Positions 1 through 6,902 of a DNA stretch of 17,793 bases are shown here, one piece after another. A model generated the notes under the pieces. The model was not told the DNA's origin and made no database searches. It saw nothing but the letters and a program-made list of their open reading frames with translations. Numbering within the stretch: the stretch's first letter is position 1; the number at the start of each line of letters is the position of its first letter. Position numbers and translations under genes: made by a program. Origin of the DNA: JBAXRT01 sp037131065 (GTDB lineage Bacteria; Bacteroidota; Bacteroidia; Bacteroidales; FEN-979); assembly GCA_037131065.1 (NCBI GenBank), contig JBAXRT010000054.1:1-17793 (forward strand). Reading direction: 5' to 3'.

Positions 1-2
1 AA

Positions 3-218
3 AAGTGGAAGTCGCTGGTGGCGCCAGAGACACCCCTTCCGACCCCGAGGACTGATCCGTATAAAAACACAGTAGGCATGTTTGAAGGAGGTGGTTACGA
101 ATCCAAAGGGATCTACAGTCCGATGATGGATTGTAAGATGAATTCGATCGGGGCCGCGGAATTTTGTCCGGCCTGCAATCAAGCTATTAAAAAAATGATC
201 GATTTCTATTGTGAATAA
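3..218 (+). CDS. C-terminal end of a peptidase M64 family protein (partial, 5' end outside window)
   Basis: Only the last 71 codons are present; the reading frame is open from the left edge, and the GTG at 18 is an internal valine rather than a start. The visible tail reads KWKSLVAPETP, then VGMFEGGGYESKGIY, then a Cys/Pro-rich stretch (DCKMNS, EFCPACNQAI) and KMIDFY at the end. This is the usual C-terminal signature of bacterial IgA-peptidase-like M64 zinc metallopeptidases: a glycine-rich FEGxGY loop followed by a C-x-x-C pair. The zinc site itself would lie upstream, outside the window, so activity cannot be judged. Such proteins are usually secreted and cleave proteins outside the cytoplasm. 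Its TAA stop overlaps the start of the next gene by 8 bases, so the two are probably translated in a coupled way. The family call rests on recalled motif similarity. Confidence 0.75.
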   Translation, partial: KWKSLVAPETPLPTPRTDPYKNTVGMFEGGGYESKGIYSPMMDCKMNSIGAAEFCPACNQAIKKMIDFYCE

Positions 219-1017
219 AGGACTGATCTTCGACATTCGCCGTTTCAGTGTTCACGACGGGCCGGGTATCCGCACGACGGTATTCTTCAAGGGTTGTCCG
301 CTGAGATGCTGGTGGTGCCATAACCCGGAGGGCCAGGATTTCAAATCCGAACAATCAATCCGGAAACATCTGTTATCAGGCGAAAAATTTGAAAGGAGTG
401 AAACGACCGGACGATTCATGACGGCTGAAGAGGTTGTTGATGAGGTGATGAGGGACAGGGAATTTTATGAGGAATCCGGCGGCGGCGTTACTCTTTCAGG
501 AGGAGAGCCCCTCATACAGGAGTCATTCCTGATAGAACTCCTTAGCGTTTTTAACAATAATGGTATTCACACCACACTCGATACCTGCGGCTATGCTTCC
601 CAACAGAGCATGATAAATGTTGCTCGATGGGTCGATCTCTTTCTATATGATCTGAAGTTAATGGATGAAATGATGCATTTCAATTATACCGGCATTTCAA
701 ACAGGCTGATCCTGGAAAACCTGAAGGTCCTTGTCGGATTAGGAAAAAGGATCATCCTGAGGATCCCTGTAATTCCCGGGATAACGGATACCCCTGATAA
801 TCTGGAAAAAATTTCCGGGTTAATTTCCGGCCTTGGATCGAAAGAAAATATCCTGGAGATTGATCTTCTGCCGTATCATTCGGCGGCAAAAGAAAAATAT
901 CTTAAATTTAACAAGCGAAATAAACTTGTCAATCTTCATTCAATGACAAGGGATGACCTGGTACCGGTGAAAATGGCTCTTGAACCGATTGGCCTACTTG
1001 TGAAAATAGGTGGCTGA
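211..1017 (+). CDS. Glycyl radical enzyme activase (radical SAM, short form without ferredoxin insert)
   Basis: A 268-residue radical SAM protein that would use SAM and a [4Fe-4S] cluster to abstract a hydrogen from the glycine of a partner glycyl radical enzyme in the cytoplasm. The N-terminal signature HDGPGIRTTVFFKGCPLRC is characteristic of activases; the cluster cysteines are C29, C33 and C36 (CxxxCxxC). The SAM-contact GGEP motif is at about 97-100, in the typical context EESGGGVTLSGGEPL, and TCGY and DLLPYH follow. Residues 42-75, where many activases carry a ferredoxin-like insert with two extra clusters, contain no cysteine, so this is the compact type, like pyruvate formate-lyase activase. 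The start is GTG, overlapping the previous stop by 8 bases; a later start would remove the conserved N-terminus. The only glycyl radical enzyme in view is the one at 6903, which I infer is its substrate. They are not adjacent, so the pairing is not proven. Confidence 0.9.
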   Translation: MNKGLIFDIRRFSVHDGPGIRTTVFFKGCPLRCWWCHNPEGQDFKSEQSIRKHLLSGEKFERSETTGRFMTAEEVVDEVMRDREFYEESGGGVTLSGGEPLIQESFLIELLSVFNNNGIHTTLDTCGYASQQSMINVARWVDLFLYDLKLMDEMMHFNYTGISNRLILENLKVLVGLGKRIILRIPVIPGITDTPDNLEKISGLISGLGSKENILEIDLLPYHSAAKEKYLKFNKRNKLVNLHSMTRDDLVPVKMALEPIGLLVKIGG

Positions 1018-1024
1018 TTGTAAA

Positions 1025-1089
1025 AATTATCAGGATAGGGCAACTTTTTGGTTTAATGGTTGTATTTAATAAGTTAATTGTCAGGATAG
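1025..1089 (+). repeat. Near-perfect 14-bp direct repeat pair flanking a candidate promoter
   Basis: AATTATCAGGATAG at 1025-1038 recurs as AATTGTCAGGATAG at 1076-1089 (13 of 14 identical), with a start-to-start distance of 51 bp, close to five helical turns. The copies bracket the candidate promoter at 1048-1077: one lies just upstream of the -33 element, the other over the expected transcription start. This arrangement fits paired binding sites for a regulator of the lipoprotein/RiPP-precursor unit. The repeat is seen directly; the regulatory role is inference. Confidence 0.45.
1048..1077 (+). promoter_or_regulatory. Candidate Bacteroidota-type promoter for the Cache lipoprotein / RiPP precursor unit
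   Basis: A TTG at 1048-1050 (in a TTTTTG run) is followed after 19 bases by TAAGTTAA at 1070-1077, which matches six of eight positions of TAnnTTTG. The spacing is right but the -7 box is imperfect. The downstream ATG at 1160 implies a leader of roughly 75 bases. No other candidate was found between 1018 and 1159. Confidence 0.35.
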
Positions 1090-1159
1090 CGGTCGAAGAA
1101 TCATGTAATGGAACACGGACGATATCTCTAAAACTCATGCAGAACTAAAAAACAGTACT

Positions 1160-1960
1160 ATGATGAAAAGGATTTTTATGATGATTCTGGCCGGATTGTT
1201 ACTTACCGCCTGTAAAAAATCAAGCGAACCCGATTACTTCTGGCCAACCGAGATTGCAACAGTCACAGCAAGCCTGACTGCTTCCTTCGATACACTCAAC
1301 GCGGATATGGCGACCAACATCGCTATCATCGCTCAAACCATTGCCGATACTTCAGCTATCCGGACCAGGATGAACGATATGGTTGATCACTCTTCTTTTG
1401 TGCTTGAGTTCTCATACATAAATCCTCAGGGGATCATGCAGATCATCGAACCTTCCATATATTATCCCTGGGAGGGTTCCGACATCAGCGGGCAGGCTCA
1501 CATCATCCAGGCTTTTACAACGAAACAGCCTGCTCTCAGCAAACATTTCTATGCTGTGGAGGATTTCTGGGGAGTGGTCGACATCCATCCCATTCTCAAC
1601 CAGGGGGTGTTGCTTGGAGGTGTTACCGCTCTTTTCCGCCCGGAAACGGTCCTCGGAAGGATTATTCTTCCAATAGTGAAAGACAAATCTTTTGACATGT
1701 TCGTAATGGAAAAGGGAGGAGTCATGATCTATGACCAGGATCCGGATGCCATCGGTCAAAATCTGCTGACGGACACGATCTTTAAGCCTTTTCCGGAACT
1801 GGTTGCAGCGGCAAAGCTCTTCGATGCAGTGAAATCCGGAGAAACCTCCTATTCATATTTCCAGACGGGAACAAGCATCATGGTTAAGAAGATTGCTTAC
1901 TGGGATACCTTTGAAATGTTCGGCACCGAGTGGAGAATTATCTGGCTCAAGCCGGAATAA
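1160..1960 (+). CDS. Lipoprotein with a Cache-like sensor domain
   Basis: A 266-residue protein with a lipoprotein signal peptide: basic start, hydrophobic stretch, lipobox LTAC, with C18 the expected lipidated residue. ATG at 1163 is an equally plausible start. After a helical stretch (about 30-75, rich in Ala, Thr and Asp), residues about 75-260 resemble an extracellular Cache/PAS-like fold: FVLEFSYINPQGIM, PSIYYPWEGSDISGQAH, then GGVMIYDQDPDAIGQNLL and a final strand ending EWRIIWLK. Cache domains normally bind small ligands outside the membrane as the sensor part of chemoreceptors or kinases. Here there is no transmembrane output domain, so it would be a stand-alone, membrane-anchored binding protein. 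It lies 36 bases upstream of the NHLP precursor, with no promoter visible between, so the two are probably co-transcribed. Lipoprotein status is fairly sure; the Cache assignment is moderate. Confidence 0.7.
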   Translation: MMKRIFMMILAGLLLTACKKSSEPDYFWPTEIATVTASLTASFDTLNADMATNIAIIAQTIADTSAIRTRMNDMVDHSSFVLEFSYINPQGIMQIIEPSIYYPWEGSDISGQAHIIQAFTTKQPALSKHFYAVEDFWGVVDIHPILNQGVLLGGVTALFRPETVLGRIILPIVKDKSFDMFVMEKGGVMIYDQDPDAIGQNLLTDTIFKPFPELVAAAKLFDAVKSGETSYSYFQTGTSIMVKKIAYWDTFEMFGTEWRIIWLKPE

Positions 1961-1996
1961 AATGTTGAGTGAATTGTAATCAAAAAAAATTTAACC

Positions 1997-2320
1997 ATGG
2001 AGAAGTCAAACAAAAGAAAGCAATTCGATCAGGAAATTATCGAAAAAGCGATGAAAGATGGGGATTTCAGGAAACGACTCCTTGAAAATCCAAGCGCTGT
2101 CATTGAAAATGAGTTGGGAATCCCTGTACCAGGAAAAGTTAATGTTAAAATACTTGAAGAGGATGCTCAAACGGTTTATCTTGTTCTTCCACATTTGCCG
2201 GCTCAGAGTGATGAAATTGAGTTAACAGAGACGGAAATTGAAGCAGTCTCAGGGGGAGGACATACCGTTGTTATTCAATTATGCGGCAGCTTTGATTGTA
2301 CCACAACCACCGCAGGGTAA
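1997..2320 (+). CDS. NHLP-leader RiPP precursor peptide (nitrile-hydratase-like leader, double-glycine junction)
   Basis: A 107-residue protein with the layout of an NHLP-family natural-product precursor. The leader, about 1-87, carries the hallmark segments in order: EKAMKDGDFRKRLLENP (about 16-32), a short helix ending ELGIPVP (39-45), a strand VNVKILEED (48-56), TVYLVLP (59-65), then an acidic stretch ELTETEIEAVSGGG (75-88). The Gly-Gly at 86-87 (or 87-88) is the expected cleavage site of a C39-type peptidase. The remaining 19-20 residues form the core, ending LCGSFDCTTTTAG, with two cysteines (96 and 101) and four consecutive threonines. The nitrile-hydratase cysteine motif is absent, so it is not the enzyme itself. 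It sits 36 bases after the Cache lipoprotein and is followed at once by a strong hairpin. No modifying enzyme or exporter is in the window, so the nature of the final product (thioether, azoline or other) cannot be stated. Confidence 0.85.
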   Translation: MEKSNKRKQFDQEIIEKAMKDGDFRKRLLENPSAVIENELGIPVPGKVNVKILEEDAQTVYLVLPHLPAQSDEIELTETEIEAVSGGGHTVVIQLCGSFDCTTTTAG

Positions 2321-2329
2321 AAGATTGAC

Positions 2330-2370
2330 TGAAAGATCAAGATCGGATATGAAACGATTTTGATCTTTCA
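2330..2370 (+). terminator. Long hairpin after the RiPP precursor, probable terminator
   Basis: Ten bases after the precursor's stop, GAAAGATCAA (2331-2340) pairs perfectly with TTGATCTTTC (2360-2369). The stem extends outward by one A-T pair and inward by one G-T and four Watson-Crick pairs, giving about 16 bp around a 9-base loop (2346-2354). A T-rich stretch (GTTATTTTC) follows from about 2375, rather than a clean T run. It most likely ends the lipoprotein/precursor transcript. Confidence 0.6.
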
Positions 2371-2412
2371 TGTAGTTATTTTCACTACGTACAGTCGATC
2401 ATTTTCCCTACA

Positions 2413-2441
2413 TTTTTTTTCATTATAATTCTTTATCTTTG
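2413..2441 (+). promoter_or_regulatory. Candidate Bacteroidota promoter of the delta-60 repeat gene
   Basis: A full TAnnTTTG -7 box, TATCTTTG, lies at 2434-2441, preceded by a T run at 2413-2420 at roughly the -33 position (no TTG). The ATG at 2503 is 61 bases downstream. The same octamer precedes the genes at 6903 and 15648. Confidence 0.55.
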
Positions 2442-2502
2442 ATTATCAGATAATTTCAAGACTTTATATCCAACAATTGAACCAGTCAAAATAGAGTCAA
2501 AG

Positions 2503-4062
2503 ATGAACACCAAGCACACCAGATTCTGGATTGCTGTTTTTCTGGCGATCACTGCTGCCACTGCTGGCAATGCCCAGCCGGGTGCCCTCGACCCTACCTT
2601 CAATGCAACAGGGTATGTTGTCCACACCATCGACAGTACCTGGAATTATCCGATGGCATTATTCGTTTCACCCGATGGGAAAATTCTCACCGGCGGGTAT
2701 AAGTGTGATACGAACCAACTACCCATTATTACAACCCTGATAATTCTTCGTTATAATCCCGACGGCACTCCCGACGTGGGATTCGGGGTCAACGGGATGG
2801 TAAGCGCTGATTATTCCAGTTCAGCACTGGATATCACTGTTCAGCTCGACGGGAAGATCCTTGTTGCAGGTTCAGGCAAAATCGGATCCCAGACAAAAGG
2901 CAACTTTACCATATATCGCCTGAATCCTGACGGGTCGTTCGACAACAGTTTCGGGGAGGGAGGGATTGTCCAGGACACCCTGGGCAACTTCTCAAGCTCA
3001 GTGACCCTTTTTCCTGATGGGAAGATTCTTGCTTCAGGAGTGGGTTATACCACTCTGGGTCTGAAAACCGCGTTTTACCTGCTCAAAAAGTACAATCCTG
3101 ACGGAACTCCCGATATGACTTTCGGGAACTCCGGGTTCATTACAACGCAAATCGCCAACTGTACCGGAGCCTACGTATTGGGCATGGTCATGCAGGCTGA
3201 TGATAAGATTCTGTTGGGGGATGAGGTTAAGATTGGCAGAAATTGCAATGCAATGATCAGGTATAACCCCGATGGTTCACTGGATCAGGGATTCGGAACT
3301 GGCGGTATTGTGGTCGATTCGGCAGGACTTCGAAACGGGAATTATAAACTTGCCGTCCAGGCCGACGGGAAGATCCTCGTACCTGGTTATGTCTATCCAA
3401 CAGATCTCTCCCATCCTCATTATTCACTTTTCAGGTATAATCCGGACGGAAGCCGGGACTCCACCTTTCACAGCGACGGTCATTATATCGGCGAAGAGGG
3501 GGCAGCCTATGATATCACCATCCAGCAGGATGGTAAGATAATTTTATGCGGGAATCAAAAGAACGATTCAACGATTAAACGTGGGATCGTGAGCCGCTAC
3601 CTTCCATCGGGCGATCCTGATCCGGCCTTTGGCATAGAGGGGAAAGCTGATATTATGATACCTGAGAACCCGGGCGGGATGTCAAAGGTCGTGGTAGCTC
3701 CTGATGGCAAGATTGTCACCTCCGGTTATTGCAACGAATTACTCTCCTCAACCGGCATGCTCTTAAGGAGAAATACCCTGACTGTCCGGCTCAACTCCTT
3801 CGGCCTGGGGATGGTTGAAAGTGCGGATAACGCTTCAGTCTCAATCAGTCCAAATCCATTCCATGAGAAGATACTGGTTGAGGCGGCAGGACTGAAGGGA
3901 AGCGTGATCAATGTGATTTCCATGGATGGACGATTGCTTGGAACTTTCAGGCCCGGATCGGACCGGAAAAGCATCGACGTGGACTGGCTGGAAGCGGGAA
4001 TGTATCTGCTCAACGTACATTTGGAAAGATCATTGGTCAGCCGCCGGATCATCAAACTTTAG
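2503..4062 (+). CDS. Secreted delta-60 repeat protein with type IX secretion sorting domain
   Basis: A 519-residue exported protein. The signal peptide ends near residue 24 (AGNAQPG). The body, about 27-420, is made of roughly seven repeats of about 55-60 residues, each with a block of the type YNPDGTPDxxFGxxG followed by DGKILVAG. This is the delta-60 repeat, expected to fold as a beta-propeller-like structure. Clear blocks include RYNPDGTPDVGFG, RLNPDGSFDNSFG, KYNPDGTPDMTFG and RYNPDGSLDQGFG; the last copies are degenerate (RYNPDGSRDSTFH, RYLPSGDPDPAFG). The C-terminal 75 residues (SISPNPFHEKILVEAAG, DGRLLGTF, AGMYLLNVHL, final RRIIKL) form a Por-type sorting domain. The protein would therefore cross the outer membrane by the type IX system and be released or surface-attached. 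No enzyme motif is visible, and the ligand or role is unknown. It has its own promoter and appears to be a single-gene unit. Confidence 0.85.
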   Translation: MNTKHTRFWIAVFLAITAATAGNAQPGALDPTFNATGYVVHTIDSTWNYPMALFVSPDGKILTGGYKCDTNQLPIITTLIILRYNPDGTPDVGFGVNGMVSADYSSSALDITVQLDGKILVAGSGKIGSQTKGNFTIYRLNPDGSFDNSFGEGGIVQDTLGNFSSSVTLFPDGKILASGVGYTTLGLKTAFYLLKKYNPDGTPDMTFGNSGFITTQIANCTGAYVLGMVMQADDKILLGDEVKIGRNCNAMIRYNPDGSLDQGFGTGGIVVDSAGLRNGNYKLAVQADGKILVPGYVYPTDLSHPHYSLFRYNPDGSRDSTFHSDGHYIGEEGAAYDITIQQDGKIILCGNQKNDSTIKRGIVSRYLPSGDPDPAFGIEGKADIMIPENPGGMSKVVVAPDGKIVTSGYCNELLSSTGMLLRRNTLTVRLNSFGLGMVESADNASVSISPNPFHEKILVEAAGLKGSVINVISMDGRLLGTFRPGSDRKSIDVDWLEAGMYLLNVHLERSLVSRRIIKL

Positions 4063-4137
4063 ATTTCCAGCTGAGCACTTGATCGCTGCCGTGATCTAAA
4101 TACCACTAAGTATCTCCTCCCTGATCAGGGTATTATT

Positions 4138-4818
4138 CTACCTCTTTTCGCCAAGTCTAATGGAGTAGCCTATGGAGATCCCGACCGACTGGCTGCGTCC
4201 GACGATATAGGCATCTTCAAAGACATCGCTCAGACCATAGAGGTAAGAAAGCCGTAGAATAAAATCCCCGGGTCCCAACCGGTAAGTTCCCCCAACCTCG
4301 GCGCCCCAAGAAAGATCGACTTCATTGAACCGGGAGAAGGGCATGAAAAACTTTCTGTATTTGCCCGAATAGAGGGCTCCCTGGTTAGGCGTTCCGACCG
4401 CGAAATCGATTTTCGGTCCGGTTGCGAAGATCATCCCGAACTTGCTGTCGCGGAAATGAAGGTTGTACTGGATCATCATTGAAAGTCCCACGTAATGCTG
4501 GTATGCGCTAACCTCCCATATGTAATTTACCGAATCGATGAAGGAAACACTGGAGAGTCCTTTCCGTTCGTAATGAAAGGCCGTTGTCAGCGAAAAATTA
4601 TTCCCGAGCGACAAATCTGCGGATAAGGCCACATGCAGAGAAGCAGCGAGTTTGTTAAGGGTGACATGATCGAGCAGATAGTCCGACTGATCGGGCCGTG
4701 AATATTCGGCAACCCTAGTCTGGGTACCAAGAAATCCTACCCTAAGGCCGATGGAGTTTTGTCCGCTGAGGTTTATAAATGGAACGATAAAGATGGTGAG
4801 AAGAAGATATTTTTTCAT
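4138..4818 (-). CDS. Outer-membrane beta-barrel (porin-like) protein
   Basis: A 226-residue protein with a short signal peptide ending NLSGQ, followed by NSIGLRVGFLG, the usual opening strand of small Bacteroidota outer-membrane barrels. The rest alternates polar and aromatic/hydrophobic residues typical of beta strands (SLTTAFHYERKGLSS, YQHYVGLSMMIQYNLHF, GAEVGGTYRLGPGDFILRLSYLYGL) and closes with SVGISIGYSIRL, which resembles a last membrane strand. About eight strands are expected. It most resembles the general PorT/OmpA-type 'outer membrane beta-barrel domain' group, for which no specific function is known. It lies 23 bases downstream of the TPR gene on the same strand, so the two probably form a transcript and may work together at the envelope. 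It converges with the delta-60 gene across 75 bases. Confidence 0.7.
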   Translation of the reverse strand: MKKYLLLTIFIVPFINLSGQNSIGLRVGFLGTQTRVAEYSRPDQSDYLLDHVTLNKLAASLHVALSADLSLGNNFSLTTAFHYERKGLSSVSFIDSVNYIWEVSAYQHYVGLSMMIQYNLHFRDSKFGMIFATGPKIDFAVGTPNQGALYSGKYRKFFMPFSRFNEVDLSWGAEVGGTYRLGPGDFILRLSYLYGLSDVFEDAYIVGRSQSVGISIGYSIRLGEKR

Positions 4819-4841
4819 GATCCGTTATTCATATAATATGT

Positions 4842-6809
4842 TTACTTATAGCAATACCTCTTCATTACCCGGTAGGCATCCAGGATCCCGAGTTCCCCTG
4901 CCCTGCTCAGGTCTTCGCAGCCTTTCTGGCGTTCATTGAGGAGGATATAGATCAATCCCCGGTTGTAATAAGCCTCAGAAAAATTGACCTTATGCCTGAT
5001 GGCGCTGGAAAAATTTTCCACGGCCTCCCGGTAGTTGCCCATTTTGGATTCAATGTATCCTTTGTTGTAGTATGCAAACGAAAAGACTGAATCAAGCAGG
5101 ATCACTTTATTCAGGTCGGTAATGACCATTTCATAGGTATGCTCCATTTCGGTAGCCTTTATCTTGTTCTGCCCCTGCGAAAGGCTCTTGCCAATGGTGA
5201 TCTGCTCCTGGTAATTTTCCTGCGACTGCAGCAGGTGGATGAGCTCATGCCTGCAGTAAGCCCTGTCGAAGCAGGCCATGATGAAATTTGAATCCAGCGC
5301 CAGGGCCATCCGGTATAGGTTGAAGGCCATGTCGTAATTTCCCGTTGACGAAAACTGGAGTGCGATTTTGTTATAAGAGTCCGGGGTGGATGCAATGGAA
5401 TCCATCCGGAGAATTCTTGCCTCATTCTCTCTCCCGCTCAGCGAGTCGTGGATCAGCTCATTCCGGTTGGAAAACATCAGCAGGTTCTGTGCATAATGGG
5501 GCTTCTGGTAAGCATCGTAGATGTAGATCTTATCGTAATCGGCTTTTCCGTAAAATTGCCTGAACATGGGGAGAAGTTCAATCTCGACGTATTGATTCTG
5601 GAACTTGCTGTTCAGGGTGTTCATCTCCTCGAAATCCCCGCTCAGCTTAACCAGGCTTTGCAGGTAATCCTCCTTTTTCTTCATCAGGCTGTCGCTACCG
5701 GCGCTGTTCTGCTTCCCCAACATTGAGGCGCGTTCGTAATCCTCCTGAGCCCCATTCCGGTCCTTCAGTTTCATCTTCACCTCAAATCTTTCGTAATAGG
5801 CATCGGCATAATCGGGGAAAAGTTCGATGGTCTTGTCGAGGTCTTGAAGGGCGCCCTGATAATCTTTCAGTTCACTCTTCAGCCTGCTTCGGTAATAATA
5901 GCTGATGATGTTCCGTGGGTCAAGCTTGCTGACGTAGGTGAAATCGCGGATGGCACCAACCTTGTCGCCCATCCCGATCAGGATGATCGCACGGTTGTAA
6001 TACGCATAGGAGTTATAAGGAGAGATAATGATGACCCGGTTAAGATCTAAGAGCGCTTTTTTCTCCTCTTTGATCTTCGTGTAAGCCAGCGCCCGGTTGA
6101 ACATGGCATAGGTGTTGAGCGAATCGATGCTGATGGCTTTGGAAAAATCATAGATGGCTGAATCATATTTGACAAGTTCGAGGTAGACCAGCCCCTGCTG
6201 GATATAGCAATAGGGATCGTCGGGGTTCATCTCGATCCCTTTTCTGAGACTGGCGATGGCATTATCAAAACGCCCTATGGCAAGTTCTGCACTTCCTTTC
6301 AGGATGTATACGGTTTCGGAAGGATATTTCAGCCGGATGGCTTTGCTGCAATCCATCAGGCATGAGTAGTACATTTTCAGAAAAAGGTTAGTTCTTGCCC
6401 GGTTGACATATACTTCAGCATTTGCAGTATCAATTTCAAGCGCTTTGGCAAAATCATCAAAGGCGCCTTTATAATTTGAAAGCTGGCTTCTGACGACGGC
6501 CCTGAAGTTGAAGGCGTTAGAATTGAACGGAGACAGGTCGATCGAGGTTGTGAAGTCATGTTCAGCGCCAAAATAGTCGTCGAGACTGTACTTTGCATAA
6601 CCCCTCAGGAAGAAGAGGTCAGCCGACGCCGGCTCAAGAGCAAGCGCCTGGTTGATCTTATCCAGCGCTTCAATGAATTGTCCGTTACGAAGAAGGTTGA
6701 CGCCGGCCTGTCTTGGATTCATTTCAACCTGGCCCTGCAGCAGGTTAAACCAGGAGAAAAATCCCAGCAGGATCAGAAGTATTGCTTTCCGGGAGAGGGA
6801 GTTGACCAA
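4842..6809 (-). CDS. Exported tetratricopeptide-repeat protein (probable TTG start)
   Basis: A protein of about 655 residues built almost wholly of TPR units. Repeats of 34 residues run from just after the signal peptide to about residue 365 (for example NPDDPYCYIQQGLVYLELVK, DSLNTYAMFNRALAY, YADAYYERFEV). A non-repeat middle part of about 100-150 residues (from KKKEDYLQSLVKLSGD) follows, then more TPRs near the end (FAYYNKGYIESKMGN, FSEAYYNRGLIY), finishing ELGILDAYRVMKRYCYK. TPR arrays are protein-binding scaffolds. The frame stays open to 6935, but I place the start at the TTG at 6809-6807: it gives a clean signal peptide (VNSLSRKAILLILLGFF, then NLLQGQ), sits 20 bases after a -7 box, and avoids overlap with the divergent gene. 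An ATG at 6890 is the alternative. The outer-membrane barrel gene follows 23 bases downstream, suggesting an envelope or periplasmic role. Confidence 0.75.
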   Translation of the reverse strand: MVNSLSRKAILLILLGFFSWFNLLQGQVEMNPRQAGVNLLRNGQFIEALDKINQALALEPASADLFFLRGYAKYSLDDYFGAEHDFTTSIDLSPFNSNAFNFRAVVRSQLSNYKGAFDDFAKALEIDTANAEVYVNRARTNLFLKMYYSCLMDCSKAIRLKYPSETVYILKGSAELAIGRFDNAIASLRKGIEMNPDDPYCYIQQGLVYLELVKYDSAIYDFSKAISIDSLNTYAMFNRALAYTKIKEEKKALLDLNRVIIISPYNSYAYYNRAIILIGMGDKVGAIRDFTYVSKLDPRNIISYYYRSRLKSELKDYQGALQDLDKTIELFPDYADAYYERFEVKMKLKDRNGAQEDYERASMLGKQNSAGSDSLMKKKEDYLQSLVKLSGDFEEMNTLNSKFQNQYVEIELLPMFRQFYGKADYDKIYIYDAYQKPHYAQNLLMFSNRNELIHDSLSGRENEARILRMDSIASTPDSYNKIALQFSSTGNYDMAFNLYRMALALDSNFIMACFDRAYCRHELIHLLQSQENYQEQITIGKSLSQGQNKIKATEMEHTYEMVITDLNKVILLDSVFSFAYYNKGYIESKMGNYREAVENFSSAIRHKVNFSEAYYNRGLIYILLNERQKGCEDLSRAGELGILDAYRVMKRYCYK

Positions 6810-6829
6810 GATAAATATTTTGAAAAGCG

Positions 6830-6837
6830 CAAAGGTA
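6830..6837 (-). promoter_or_regulatory. Candidate -7 box for the TPR / outer-membrane protein unit
   Basis: On the minus strand TACCTTTG occupies 6837 down to 6830, a full match to TAnnTTTG, 20 bases before the proposed TTG start at 6809. No TTG lies at the ideal distance upstream; the nearest TTTG is 28 bases away. If this is the -7 box, the ATG at 6890 cannot be the start of translation. Confidence 0.4.
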
Positions 6838-6874
6838 TTGAAAAAGTGGAAGGCGGGAGTTTTATCAAAAAAAG

Positions 6875-6882
6875 TATCTTTG
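6875..6882 (+). promoter_or_regulatory. Candidate -7 box for the hydroxyproline dehydratase gene
   Basis: TATCTTTG at 6875-6882 matches TAnnTTTG exactly and ends 20 bases before the ATG at 6903. The TTG expected about 19 bases upstream is missing, so the -33 part is weak or replaced by an activator. It is divergent from the candidate box at 6830-6837. Confidence 0.5.
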
Positions 6883-6902
6883 TGATCCATCAACTTTTTA
6901 TA

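Noticed and set aside
929..1138. Minus-strand open frame across the activase end and the intergenic gap
   Set aside because: It has no recognisable features and overlaps both a well-supported gene and a candidate promoter on the other strand.
1997..2320. Nitrile hydratase alpha subunit fragment
   Set aside because: Only the leader-type helix region is similar; the metal-binding cysteine cluster is absent and the gene ends with a Gly-Gly junction and short core.
4099..4134. Possible terminator between the convergent genes (palindrome CCCTGATCAGGG at 4119-4130, AATACC/GGTATT arms)
   Set aside because: The stems are only 4-6 bp with a poor loop and no T run, so a terminator cannot be supported.
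5345..6050. Plus-strand open frames within the TPR gene
   Set aside because: They are shadows of a clearly repetitive TPR coding sequence on the minus strand and have no domain or upstream signal.
6558..6902. Extension of the glycyl radical enzyme frame upstream of the ATG at 6903
   Set aside because: It lies antisense to the TPR coding region, has no homology to HypD N-termini, and the 787-residue form matches the family length and sits just after a -7 box.
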